A DNA stretch of 25,050 bases. Source: Actinomortierella ambigua. Its lineage: Eukaryota > Mortierellomycota > Mortierellomycetes > Mortierellales > Mortierellaceae. The notes below the pieces were generated by a model. That model saw nothing but the letters and a program-made list of their open reading frames with translations. It did no database searches and was not told the origin of the DNA. The DNA lies in assembly GCA_016098155.1 (NCBI GenBank), contig JAAAJB010000477.1, positions 1-25,050 of the forward strand, in the 5' to 3' direction. The translations under genes and the position numbers were made by a program. Shown in pieces: positions 1-9,792 of the stretch; position 1 is the stretch's first letter, and each line of letters begins with the position of its first letter.

Positions 1-51
1 AGCAGCCGACTGCAGATCGGCAGGTCTCCGGATCAAACCCGGAAAGGTGCT
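1..51 (+). tRNA. tRNA-Cys (GCA), 5' end cut off by the window edge
   Basis: The window starts inside the D-stem of a cysteine tRNA. Visible are the last three D-stem bases, the anticodon stem GCCGA/TCGGC around loop CTGCAGA (anticodon GCA at 12-14), variable region AGGTC, T-arm TCCGG/CCGGA, the 3' acceptor strand AAGGTGC and a U at discriminator position 73, typical of tRNA-Cys. All 51 bases are identical to the same part of the complete tRNA-Cys at 18178-18249 on the other strand. A T-rich stretch (TTCTATTTT, 52-60) follows and suits RNA polymerase III termination. The missing 5' acceptor and D-loop lie outside the window. Confidence 0.93.
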
Positions 52-705
52 TTCTATTTTGCTCGTTCTTTTGAGCCATATTTGCTTTTTTTTTTATAGC
101 CTGACTTACGCTTTCACACGTCCACCCAAGATCAAGACGGGAGCACCGTCGGGGGTAGAGGCAGATCATCTTTTTTGGACCAGAGGTTTAAATGTCTCTC
201 AAGCAAAGCCAGGGACTGATCAGATTCATTGCGCGCTCTCTCTCTCGCTTTTGCAAAGACCGTGGCCTCTAATCCTCTCAGTGCAAAAGGGTGGATAATG
301 GAGGGCAAGAAGCCCCGGTTCGCCATAGCGATAAAGCCCTTTGTGTATAGAGTTGATTGGGTGCCACATGTTCAACTCTTCAAGAGGGTGTAACAAGCTT
401 GCTTTGTGAGAAGTTGTTTTTTGCTTCCACGATAGAGAAGCAAGAAAAAAGTCTTTTAATGAGGTGGACCTATTTGTGGTTCGATATGGGGAGGACGAGG
501 AGGTCAAAAAGAAGAAAGAAAGAAAATGTGTGAAAAGCGGTGGTGATTTTGGATGGGGAGAGATAAAGGAGCAAAGGAGCGAAAAAAAAGATAGGGGGGA
601 GGGAGAATCCTTGTGGTGGAAAGGAGCTTCCTGAAACTAAAGTCTTTCTTTTGGACACCGTGAACTTTGCTTTCATTGATTGCTCTTTACTTCCCTTCAT
701 CAGAC
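52..705. other. Intergenic: tRNA terminator and glutaredoxin upstream region
   Basis: No gene is supported here. The stretch holds the T-rich tail of the tRNA-Cys gene, then purine/pyrimidine-skewed sequence (GA-rich at about 500-600) leading to the glutaredoxin start. Open frames on both strands are short, low in complexity and resemble no family. The last 100-200 bases probably contain the glutaredoxin promoter and 5' UTR, but I see no clear TATA box. Confidence 0.6.
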
Positions 706-1368
706 ATGGCACCACCCAACATCAAGACTTTAGTCGACAAGCTCATTCGTAAGTCAATGTCGACTCCCACCTTCCCACATGCACACTGCACAAGTTCATC
801 GCAAGTTACGCGTTTGTTACGCGTTCCACAGAGGATCCAGTGTCACACCCTCACGCTTGTTTTATTTTCTAGGAGAGAACAAAGTGATGTTCTTCGGAAA
901 GAGCTATTGCCCGTAAGCAAACTCTCTTTCATTGTCCACCATCAGTAGAGCTAGACTCAGGACTTTACAAAAAGTAAAGCTTTACTCATTTGTGCTTTCT
1001 CTTTCTTTTTTATTTCTTGAATAGTTTCTGTCGGCAAGCCAAACAACTCCTCACCGACAAGGGGTTGACCTTTAAGATTTACGAGATTGACCTCCAGTCT
1101 GAGGGTGCAGACGTGCAGGCTTACCTATTGGAGAAGACTGGCCAGCGCACCGTGCCAAACATCTTTATCAATGGCCAGCACCTTGGAGGTAAGAATACAA
1201 TGCTGGTAGAAGATACGAAACAATGTTTGAGGTGAAGTGTCATTTGGTTTGTTTCTGAATACGCCGCCCTCGTTTGCTCGTTTCGCGATTTTAGGTCACT
1301 CGGATCTGGTCGCTGCCTCTACCTCTGGGAAACTGGACAAGATGCTCCAAGGGCGCACTGAGCTCTGA
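706..1368 (+). CDS. Glutaredoxin (dithiol, cytosolic type)
   Basis: Four exons: 706-748, 873-912, 1025-1188 and 1295-1368, joined by GT-AG introns, encode 106 residues. Glutaredoxins reduce disulfides and glutathione-protein mixed disulfides using glutathione. The active site is Cys-Pro-Phe-Cys (GKSYCPFC, about residues 22-29, split by intron 2); the commoner form is CPYC. The glutathione-binding features are present: TVPNIFI with the cis-proline, and GGHSDL near the C-terminus. The length is normal for a single-domain dithiol glutaredoxin. The start at MAPPNIKTLVDKLI gives the usual short N-terminal helix with no presequence, so the protein is probably cytosolic. The gene converges on the macrodomain gene, 166 bases between stop codons. 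Reading through intron 3 would truncate the protein before the last helix. The family is certain; substrates and paralog class are not. Confidence 0.95.
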
Positions 1369-1534
1369 GCATCTCCTCCTTTTTTTCAGGTAAAAGGGAG
1401 AGGGAGGGGGCACAACCCTCCATTTCACGATCCATAGCCAATCTGTCTGTATTTCAAAAACAAAGTACTGTAGTAGGTTGGTTGTCCTTTGAACGGTGAG
1501 CGACATGTAAGGGGAGTGAGGGCGGCACACTGTC

Positions 1535-2881
1535 TCAAATATGCACAAAATCATCGTCATCTTCGCTTTGATTTGTGCTAGCCTCGGTGTCCTTGGTTTT
1601 CGCTGTGTTGTTGGTAGGCATCTCCAGGGTAGAGTTTTTGGTGTTCGACGACAACGACGATGACGACGACGACGACGGGCTAGGCACGACAGCTGCTGGT
1701 GAAGTCTCTGCCTTGCTGTCCTTGCCGTCTTCGCTCTCGTCTTTACCTTGGCTCTCAGTAGGTGTCTCCACCTTCTCTGTTGCTTCTTCAGTCTTCTCTT
1801 CCTGGACAGGTTCCTGTTCGTCGTCACCCTTTACTTTTTTACATGTGGATGGCTTGCACTCTGTTGATTCGTTGACCGAAGCATCACTACTCTGCGTGGC
1901 AGTGTCGTTGGTGTCGTCAGCTTGCTGATTAATGTTCTCCATACCGGGCGCATTTGGGAAGTAAACGTGGATGTATCGTAGATAAACTTGTAGATCCACA
2001 TCGTCGAAAATACAGAATATGATCCGCTCAAGCTTAAAGCAAAATAGATTATAGTGGAAGAGGAAGGGGCAAGGGTGGGAAAGGGAGGAGGGACGGGAAA
2101 GAAAAGGTTAGCAGGACAGAGCGCAGGGCTATGAGATGCAATAATAAGGCCCTCATTGACTTGGTGGATCATTGTAGTGCTTACCTTTTCTCCCTTCTCG
2201 GGGTTTTCATCAAGCCAGTCTCGCACCGCCTTGAGTGCAACGGGTGTGGCCTTCTTAATGTTGTATCCGTAAATGCCGGTGGAAATACATGGGAAAGCCT
2301 GTATCCATTCAAGTACAGCGATTAATGAGATTGTTTGGTGATAAGAGCCAAGGCAAGGTTTGAAGGGTTGGCTGCGCAAGGCTTACCACCGTCTTGAGGT
2401 CGTGCTCGTGGGCAAGGTCTAACACGCTCTGGTATGCCCTTGTTAAAATAGAAGGGTTCTCGCCGATCGGACCCACAGCATGGATGATGTCTGTGGAGTG
2501 GAAGTTTAGCGTAGAGGAGCATTAGCCTCCCCTCCATAACACGTAGCAGCAACGCAAACCAGTCGAACCTTGTGAAGTGAGGCTTCTTCCATACGTTTGA
2601 TCTCGGGCATCATCTTGCACGCACTGGTGATTCTCGCACGCTGTAAAGTAGTGTTAGCAATGACCATTCATTAGTATGAGGTCAACTCGCCTTATGCTAC
2701 TTGGCGTTTCTTTCTTTCTTTCTTTTTATCATGTCAAAGGACATACTCCTGGAGGGCATTTCACCCACTTCTTTTCATTGCGTGAAAGGGGCTCAAGATT
2801 ATCGCATTCTCGTTGGAGTAATTGCTTGCCAGCCGCTTGAAAGATGGCGCCACAGACTGGTGACAGTAACCAAGGGGGGGG

Positions 2882-2913
<32 letters not shown>

Positions 2914-3682
2914 TGTCAGTGAATGAGAGAACGAATTGCAATACAGCAGATACTACAAATGCGAAGAAACAGACGACAGACCACTACCTCCGCCGCCACC
3001 TCGCAAGCCTTCGTTGGCAGCGTTGACTTTAGATCAGTCGAAGAAAGAAAAATCAAGCAGATGGTATCGGGTTAGTTTCACAGGAGTTCGAGAAACGGGA
3101 GTCAAGAAACAAGCAGCAGGCAGGATTCTATTACTAATGGCATCCACTTTGAGCTTGACAATGTTTCCCTTCCTATTCAAAAGATTGGTGGTGGACGGCA
3201 GCAGAGCACCCAGCGTATGTGTGAGTGTGTGAGGGTGGGGAGTGAGCATTTGGATCAAATCCATATGTACCGCAGCAACAATAAGTCCGATCCTCTCTCC
3301 TTCCCCCTCTCATGTTTACCAGACAGAAATCCGCCTATTCCAGAGGACATTGGGGCTGTACGAAGCATTTTCTGCAAGCAAAAGACGGGAATCGAGGCGT
3401 GTGAGTAGGGGTAGGAGCGACTAGGGATTTGTCTTTTCGTAGGATTTGGAGAATACTGGGAGGTATGTCTAATAAGCTCCATCCTGTAGCCACGGTTGTT
3501 GAAGACAGTATATAGAGGTGGGATGCGTGGCTGTCGCTACCTGTCGAGGCTGTTGCTGATAAAAGCTGGTTGCGGTTTGTGGGAGACTCTAAAGGTGCCG
3601 GGCGCTTCATACCAGCATATACTCGAGTGAGTGTGGGGATGTCATTGACATTGACATCGGCGCGTGGACTGGCTGGGTACAT
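1535..3682 (-). CDS. Macrodomain (ADP-ribose-binding/hydrolase-like) protein with acidic tail
   Basis: Nine exons on the minus strand: 3541-3682, 3320-3371, 3135-3172, 2988-3026, 2747-2856, 2595-2640, 2387-2490, 2185-2298 and 1535-2032. All joins keep frame and give 380 residues. Macrodomains bind ADP-ribose; MacroD/YmdB types remove it from proteins or from O-acetyl-ADP-ribose. Landmarks in order: DIPTL near residue 14, a WKGNI strand at about 65, NAAN (79-82), a glycine loop GGGGVCGAIF (87-96), IIHAVGP (144-150), STGIYGY (183-189) and IIFCIFD (219-225). MacroD enzymes usually have Asp and His in the glycine loop (GGVDGxIH); here these are Cys92 and Phe96. Residues 242-380 form a Ser/Glu/Asp-rich disordered tail ending in DDDDFVHI. 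Exons 4 and 9 use AAG acceptors, and intron 4 carries a CT microsatellite before its acceptor. The start is the first ATG after the divergent promoter, but the frame stays open upstream. Confidence 0.88.
2881..2910. repeat. GA/CT microsatellite inside a macrodomain intron
   Basis: About 14 GA units next to a run of G lie in intron 4 of the macrodomain gene. On the gene's strand this reads as a CT tract followed by CCCCCCC, ending roughly 25 bases before the CAG acceptor at 2857, so it may serve as the polypyrimidine tract. Its length is likely to vary between strains. Confidence 0.9.
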
Positions 3683-3815
3683 GGTGAGTGAGAGAGGTGG
3701 TGGTTGTGGGGGAAACGACAAAAAGTGTCCAAAATGAAAATGTGACTGCGTTACCACAACCATGTTTATCGTGGCCCTCTCGGGCGGACATGCTTCAGCG
3801 TGCATTCTCTTCGCC
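3683..3815. promoter_or_regulatory. Divergent promoter of the macrodomain and Myb-array genes
   Basis: Only 133 bases separate the two start codons, 79 if the Myb gene starts at the in-frame ATG at 3762. Both genes must share this segment or have promoter elements inside each other's 5' exon. I see no TATA box. It contains a CACTCACCATG context for the macrodomain start and a GTTTCCCCCACAACC stretch. Whether the two genes are co-regulated is inference. Confidence 0.55.
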
Positions 3816-5696
3816 ATGACATTCATTCTTCGGAGGCTGACTCCTCGTCCAACCCAATGGCAACTCGCTCGCGCCATGCTGGGCCTTGATACCCGCCACT
3901 CCTCTGTCTCAGTAGTCCAGACACGGCTTGTCACAGCACACACTCCACGTTGCCTGCGTCCCTACAGTTCGCAGTCGGCTGCCGAGGCAAGTCTCCCTCC
4001 TTTCTTCACAATTCTGTTGGGGTGGAATGCTTAAAATGGATGAAACTAACGTCCTCCTCTCTGAATAACCACACTATCAAACTATTTCCAGGAACTTGTC
4101 ACCCCAGCAACGAGAGAGAATATTTACGGAAGAGCCATGACTGTCTGGACAAAAGAGATGGACGATACGCTGCTGAGGATGAAAGCGCAGGGAAAGAACT
4201 GGTCACAGATCGGCCGCGTGCTGGGAATCACACCCCCGGTCTGCTCTGTCCGCTATGACAAATACCTCGACCCCGCGCTGAACGACTGGACCGAGGACAG
4301 GATGCTCAAGCTTGATTCGCTGGTTGAACAAGGGCTGTCCTGGGGTCAAATAGGGGCGAAACTCGGATCATCGGCGCGCCAGTGCTATCACATTTGGAAG
4401 AACCGGGGCAAAGGCCAGTACAAGTTTCGCGCCATCTTGAATGTCCACAACACCGAGAATTGGACCCAGAACGAGGTCGAGACCTTTTGGCGGGCTTGGT
4501 TCCAGCACGACCAATGTTGCCTCCGAGCTGCAGCCGACGACATGGCTGGCCGAACCAATGTCGCGTGCCATAAGAGCATGCTCTATTTTGTCAAAAAGGC
4601 GATCGAAGGCGCTCCTGGGTGGGCTCAGATCGAGATTATGCACTTTGTTTCACAGGCAGCGAATAATGCGCGCGGCAGGGTTATCTCAGGAAGGGCAGAA
4701 GGACAAAAGATGCAAGACAATGGTGATCCTTCTACACCAGCTCCACCAGCAATGACCATTGCACCCACATGGACATCACAGGAGCACAAGGCATTGCTCA
4801 AGGCTGTTGAGAAACACGGCCTGTTTGCCAACTGGGTCGAGATCCGGGATGTCGTCAAGCCTACCCTTAACACGGAGGAAGTCAAGAGGGAGTATTGGCG
4901 ACTAAGCGGTTTGGCCGACGACGAGGATTCAAGTGATGACAAGACTGGGGAGAGTGCCAGCCGCTATATCGGAATGGACAAGTATGACTCACTCAACTGG
5001 TCAAGAGAGGAAGTAGAGGCGCTAAATCTCATGCTGATGAAGTATGGGACCATGGAATGCTGGAAGCACCTGGCGGAGGAGAAGTGTATCAAGCCCAGCC
5101 CTCTGGAGGATCTTCAGCACCTCTTCGGAGGCAAGACGATCCCAATTATCGCCACCCCCACCAAGAAGGGCACCATTAAGAACGGTGGCGATGCCACACC
5201 TGAATTGTGGGATATCATTCTCCGGGATCGCCTGCGGTTCCTTATCGAGCACCAACGACGCCGCGCCAAGGCTCCCGCTGACTCTGAGGATTTCATCGAT
5301 TGGGCCTGGACAGCGGACCATATTGGGCCGGGGGTCATGGTTGACGACTGTAGGAAGCAGTGGGGCATGATTGACCAGACAAGATCAGTCGTTACGATCC
5401 GAAAGCCTGCTCAAACATGGACCCAGGAGGAGCTGCACGCGCTGGCATCGGCAATTACAACCATCGGCAAGCGATGGGTCAGAATCCGTGCGGAGTATCT
5501 CCCGCATCGGTCGACAGACTCGATTCGCCGCAAGTATAGACTTTTCATGAGCGAGCGGAAGCCCGCCCTGGAAGAATCCATCAGACGCGACCATGGAGAT
5601 AATCCAGTCCTACTGCAGCAGAAGCTTAAAGAGCTCGAGGCTTCTAATGAGGAGTATGCTATGATCATGCAACTAGAGCGCGCACTAGAGTCATAG
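3816..5696 (+). CDS. Myb/SANT-array protein with a probable mitochondrial presequence
   Basis: Two exons (3816-3986, 4092-5696) give 591 residues. The intron begins with GC (GAG|GCAAGT), a known minor donor class, and restores frame at phase 0. Residues 1-57 have the character of a mitochondrial presequence: many Arg, few acidic residues, and RPY-SS near residue 49, which fits an R-3 processing site. The body carries repeated tryptophan-anchored Myb/SANT units at about 73-117 (VWTKEMDDTL), 122-163 (DWTEDRMLKL), 179-226 (NWTQNEVETF), 283-328 (TWTSQEHKAL), 358-402 (NWSREEVEAL) and 499-545 (TWTQEELHAL), plus a degenerate one near 460-484. Such arrays usually bind DNA. The C-terminus is a charged helix. 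I recognise the domain but no named family member; mitochondrial DNA binding is inference. ATG 3762 would add 18 mostly hydrophobic residues, and ATG 4137 would remove the presequence. Confidence 0.85.
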
Positions 5697-5736
5697 AAGG
5701 AGGCCCGAAGCTTCAAGTGACAATCGTGCCTTGATC

Positions 5737-5742
5737 AATAAA
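5737..5742 (+). terminator. AATAAA polyadenylation signal of the Myb-array gene
   Basis: A canonical AATAAA lies 41 bases after the stop codon of the Myb-array gene and sets the likely 3' end of its mRNA in the gap before the convergent SEM1 gene. Confidence 0.6.
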
Positions 5743-5851
5743 CCCCCACTCCCTCTAATTTGTTTTCTGTCGGGAATTCCCTGCCATGTCACTACTACAC
5801 GAAACTGGTCATCCTGAGAAGGATTGTTGCGTTCTTTGTTTTTGGTGCTGC

Positions 5852-5857
5852 TTTATT
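5852..5857 (-). terminator. AATAAA polyadenylation signal of SEM1
   Basis: The plus strand reads TTTATT, so AATAAA lies on the minus strand 56 bases beyond the SEM1 stop codon. Together with the signal at 5737-5742 it shows two closely spaced convergent transcript ends. Confidence 0.5.
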
Positions 5858-5912
5858 CGTTTGACCTTCACGTATCATCGAGTGATACTGATGTCCAATG
5901 TCGATTGGCAAC

Positions 5913-6435
5913 TCATGTGCTCATGGCGCTTGTCTTTTGAAGCTCGGCTCTAGTAGATTGTGAAAACGTGGAATCAAGAGTGTCAGTCAGAACGTGGATG
6001 TTTCCCTGCAGAGTGACGCGGCCAGATCTGTATCGAACCCTCACCTCAGTTGCTTGGAAAAGTCGTCCTCGACATCATCATCGTCCCAGTTGTCGTCCCA
6101 CTGGTGAGCGTCCTTATCCTCTTCAGCCTCGTTCCAGTCTATGGATAGAGGGAAGGGTGTCAAGAAGAAGAGAGTGTGAGTATGGCGTATCCATGAGATA
6201 GTGCATGAGATAAAGCATGCCATCTTGTCCTCCATTCCCTTGACGGAACGACATTGGGCTTGTTTACAACATGCCGCATTTCCATTAGATGTTTGTTCAT
6301 AGGTGGAACTCTTTAGTGTTTGGTGGACGCACCTTGTGCTGCGAATTCCTCAAACTCATCGTCCTCCTCGAGGCCGCCAAGCTGTGGTGGGTTGTTCTGT
6401 GGCTGTTGGTTCTGTTCTTCTGGTTTGCCGGCCAT
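5913..6435 (-). CDS. SEM1: 26S proteasome subunit DSS1/Sem1
   Basis: Three exons (6333-6435, 6045-6138, 5913-5949) encode 77 residues. DSS1/Sem1 is a small acidic, mostly disordered protein. It is part of the 19S proteasome lid and also of TREX-2-type mRNA-export and recombination complexes. The two conserved acidic blocks are clear: [10 protein letters not shown] at about 22-31 and [19 protein letters not shown] at about 44-62, with the family's Trp and Phe residues, followed by KQLRAEL. Length fits the family (70 in human, 89 in yeast). Arg67 is split by intron 2 (AG|A). The start follows from the conserved MAGKPEE-type disordered N-terminus, with no other ATG nearby. The gene is divergent from NUP88 with 249 bases between start codons. 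Confidence 0.94.
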
Positions 6436-6684
6436 GATGTGCACTTGGAGTATTGGTTGAAGAATGAGGAGAAAGGTGTAGAATAGGTAAGAGGTTGGTT
6501 GAATGAATGATGCTAACTGAGCTTGCGCGTCTCTATTTCGACACCTGGTCGCCTACTCTAGAGTGGTGGTGGCTTGTTTGACAGACTACTTTTTTTTTGT
6601 AGTTGTACGAAGTTGAGTCCATGGACAATTCTCTTGTACAGGACTCGGACACTCTCACGCGCGAATTCCATTTTCGTTGCACTC
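6436..6684. promoter_or_regulatory. Divergent promoter of SEM1 and NUP88
   Basis: The 249 bases between the two start codons must hold both promoters and 5' UTRs. The segment has a T-run at about 6590-6598 and no obvious TATA box. An in-frame ATG at 6574 would extend the nucleoporin by 37 residues that match nothing in the family, so I treat that part as leader. Confidence 0.5.
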
Positions 6685-9660
6685 ATGACATCCCTCATGG
6701 ACACACCAACTTGGCTGAATCAGCTACCAGAGCATAGCATTTTCGAGCTGAACGAGCGCGAGTACAACGAGTGGCTCCACGGCACCAGTGAAGACAGCGA
6801 CACCCAGAAGGACACCAAAAACAGCAAGAGCGACGCCGCTCCCGCGCCTGTCAACAACAGCACAAAAGCCAAAGCTCCAGACCACTCTTTGCAAGATCTG
6901 TCACGCGAACATGGCTACGCTGTCCATGGACTAGCTTGTATGACCGTGTTTGAGCAAGAATTATTCGTGGCCGTCGGTCGCCAAGTTCGGCACGCTTCCT
7001 TGACTGATCTCAAGAAGAACGTCGATGGGTTCTCTCCCGAGAAGGCTTTTGAGTTTTTGGAGAAGAAGCGCCATCAGGTAAGGCGATACCCCAAAGGCAT
7101 TCTTTGTTGAGCCTGGAGTATGATCAATCCCACTGACTTTCCCCCCCACCTCCGTTTCGTCCTTCTTTTTCGTGTCGATAGGTTCTTGAGATTGAGTCGG
7201 TTGACTTTGACATCCGGAAGCTCGTGCTAAACCAGGACGGCCGGCTGATGGCGATTGTGGGCGACGAGAAGATTGTCATTGCAGAGCTCCCTAAAAAATA
7301 CCCAACGGACACCAAACCTCTCTTTTGCAAGTCGTTTGTTGTCGGTGCCTACTACCACATCAACAAAGGACCCAGCAAGGTTGTTAAAGTCCTCTGGCAC
7401 CCGCTTAGCAATGGATACACACATCTCGTTGTCATGACGCAGGACGCTGTACTGAGGTAAATCAGAGATGTCCAGCGACAGCCGTATATGTTGACACTTG
7501 CCAGTACACTGACCCAACTCTTTTTTTTTTCTCTTTTTTTTTTGTATGTCTGTAGGATGTACAACCTCGCTAGCAACATGGACGAGCCCGAGGAAGTGTA
7601 TAATTTCCGGGACCACTCTTCCAACACGTACTCTTATGACGACGATGAGGCAGCATCGTTTTGCTTTGGAACCAGGAGCTCCGAATGGGGACTGATGACA
7701 GTCTATGCCTTAATGCAGAACGGCGATATTTACAGCATGACACCTGTCCTTCCTAAAAACAGGTATGGTTTGCCCACAACATATCTCGAATGTTTAGGTT
7801 CAAGGGCTGAGTAATTTTCTCACTGTCATCCTTTCTTTATTTGCCTGACATCATAGTTTGTTGCCAGCCACCGTACTTGAGGGACTGAATAGTCGCTTGG
7901 AAGTGTATCAGAGAGCCGCTTCTGGTTTGGCTGCTACGCGTGAGGACCAGCTGCGGGCCAAATGGGTGGGGGCCCTTTTGGATTCGGCAGAAGCCAGCGA
8001 TGGCACGAACGAGTGTTACCTCGTCAGGAGACCACCATTCAAGCATGATGATGTCGCGCGGAAAGGACCCTATCTCCTCCAACCAGCCCCAGCAGAGCTT
8101 GACGATGACGATAACCGAGCGTGCGATATTCTGAGTATTGAGGCTGGATTGGCGGATCTGATTGCGGTGGCTCATTCGAGCGGCAAGGTTGATATTTTTG
8201 TGTCGCTAGAGCAGCCAGAGGGCGATTGGACATCCAGCCTCTACAGCTTGTCGGAGACGGACGACGGTGACGACCTACCTTCACTCTTTGCTTACGAGTC
8301 CATCGACCTTGGACTTTTGGCAATTTTTGGGTCCGCCAAACTCGCCCCAAAAAAGTTTGGTTATGGTTTACAAGAGAACCGCCTGACCATCGCCAACCAT
8401 CCTATGCTGGTGGCCGACGAGGTCTGCGATGACACAATTTATGTCTATCATGCCACAGGTGCCCACCGCATTCTGTTTCAGCCCTGGATCGAGAACTTGA
8501 AGGAGGCCCTCATGGCAGCGTCGGAGCAGCGTCAGGCTGGTGCAGCCTCACCCCTTTTACAGTTTTTCAGCGTCAAGACCCAGTCCAAGGTCTCTACGCT
8601 TGTCAACACGCGACCAACACCAAGCAGGTAAGACATGTTTTTATAGACTCCCACTAGATGATGTAGGACCATGGAAACGAAGGGCATGTACCAACCAACC
8701 AACTCTTTTTTTCTTTGTTTTATCTTTAGCGCACCTGCACCTATCATTGGGCTGTCAGTTGTGTCTGCCATTTATTTGGGATATTCGCTGCTGATCCTGA
8801 CGTCATCGCTTCAACTGGTAAGCTTGCCGATGGAGCCTAGGTCGGTGATGATCAAGTCGCTTGCAGATCTGCGGATATCGAATCAGCCTTTGAAGGGCCC
8901 AGCAGCGGGTACCAATAGCTACGAGAACAGTCTTTCGGAGCCAGGCTATGACTCGCTGGCGGGGTTGACGGAGCTGGTTGGCGGCTCGCTCCTGCCTCGC
9001 CTTGCACTACCACCGGGTGCTACGAAGGAAGTGGAAGTAACGGAGGAGAATCTCAAATTTATGGCAAAGATGATCCAAACGGCGCGGGAGTCTGTGCGTG
9101 TGCTATCCCAAGCATGTGATGTGACTAAGCACCGTGTGAATACACAAGAGGCTGAATATGAGCGTCAGACAGAGACGCTGAAGAAGTGTGCAAATAGCAT
9201 GACAGGGGAGATGGTGGCACGAATCAACAACCAAGTGGCACGGCAAGACCAGCAACTGGCGCGACAGAGACAGCTGATGCAGCGAGCGGACGATATTTTG
9301 CAGAAACTGGTTGAGCGACCACGGGAGCAAGGCCTGAGCTCGGCGGAGAAGGAGTGGGTGAGGACGGTGTACCGAAACGAGAAGCTGGTGAAGGGCTTTG
9401 ATGAACGGCGGCACAAGGTCGACACACAGTACCGGATCTTGGTCAAGCGGCTGGAGTCCCTGCAGCAGACGCAGCGCGAGATGGCACAAGGGTTTGGTAG
9501 TAGCCACCCGAAGAGGCGTTACGGGTCGTCGCAGATCGAAACGGTCGAAACAGCGCTGCGGGCCGAATTTGAGCTCATGGAGACGACAGTGAAGATGATG
9601 GATGACCTCAAGACCCGTCTCGAGTCGCTGAACGTGTCGGACCCTTTGGTGGGTCAGTGA
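6685..9660 (+). CDS. NUP88: Nucleoporin Nup88/Nup82-like
   Basis: Five exons (6685-7077, 7182-7456, 7556-7762, 7857-8627, 8730-9660), all with GT-AG introns, give 858 residues. Nup88 (Nup82 in yeast) sits on the cytoplasmic face of the nuclear pore, where it anchors partners for mRNA export. The N-terminal part looks like the family's beta-propeller: ESVDFDIRKLVLNQDGRLMA and the following GDEKIVIAEL strand at about 134-160, then KVVKVLWHPLSNGYTHLVVM. From about residue 655 to the end the protein is charged and heptad-like (EENLKFMAKMI, ARQDQQLARQRQLMQRADDI), matching the C-terminal coiled coil that binds Nup214/Nup62-type partners. It is somewhat longer than human Nup88 (741). The start could also be the second Met, four codons in. 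The conserved DxRKLxLN block makes the family call firm. Confidence 0.92.
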
Positions 9661-9764
9661 AAACAAACAGGGAATCTAAGACAGACCAGACCCCCCTTCC
9701 ACCTTCCAGCCAACTGAAACGCTTTCACAAAGCCTTGTCTCTGAGACAAGATGCACATCACAGA

Positions 9765-9770
9765 AATAAA
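9765..9770 (+). terminator. AATAAA polyadenylation signal of NUP88
   Basis: AATAAA lies 105 bases after the NUP88 stop. It follows a small hairpin (CTTGTCT/AGACAAG, 9734-9750). The TATA box of the next gene starts only 17 bases later, so the two transcription units nearly touch. Confidence 0.65.
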
Positions 9771-9786
9771 GACGCACTTCATGCCA

Positions 9787-9792
9787 TATAAA
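9787..9792 (+). promoter_or_regulatory. TATA box upstream of the PY-rich membrane protein gene
   Basis: TATAAA stands alone about 280 bases before the ATG at 10068. It is followed by an unusually long pyrimidine-rich leader (about 9805-9965, repeated CTCTCTTTCCCTC-like units) and then an A-rich stretch. That order (TATA, CT-rich leader, A-rich, ATG) fits a highly expressed fungal gene. Confidence 0.55.

Noticed and set aside
1291..1827. 178-codon Arg/Lys-rich frame antisense to glutaredoxin and overlapping the macrodomain tail
   Set aside because: It is an out-of-frame reading of the Ser/Glu-rich macrodomain tail; the amino-acid bias follows from that.
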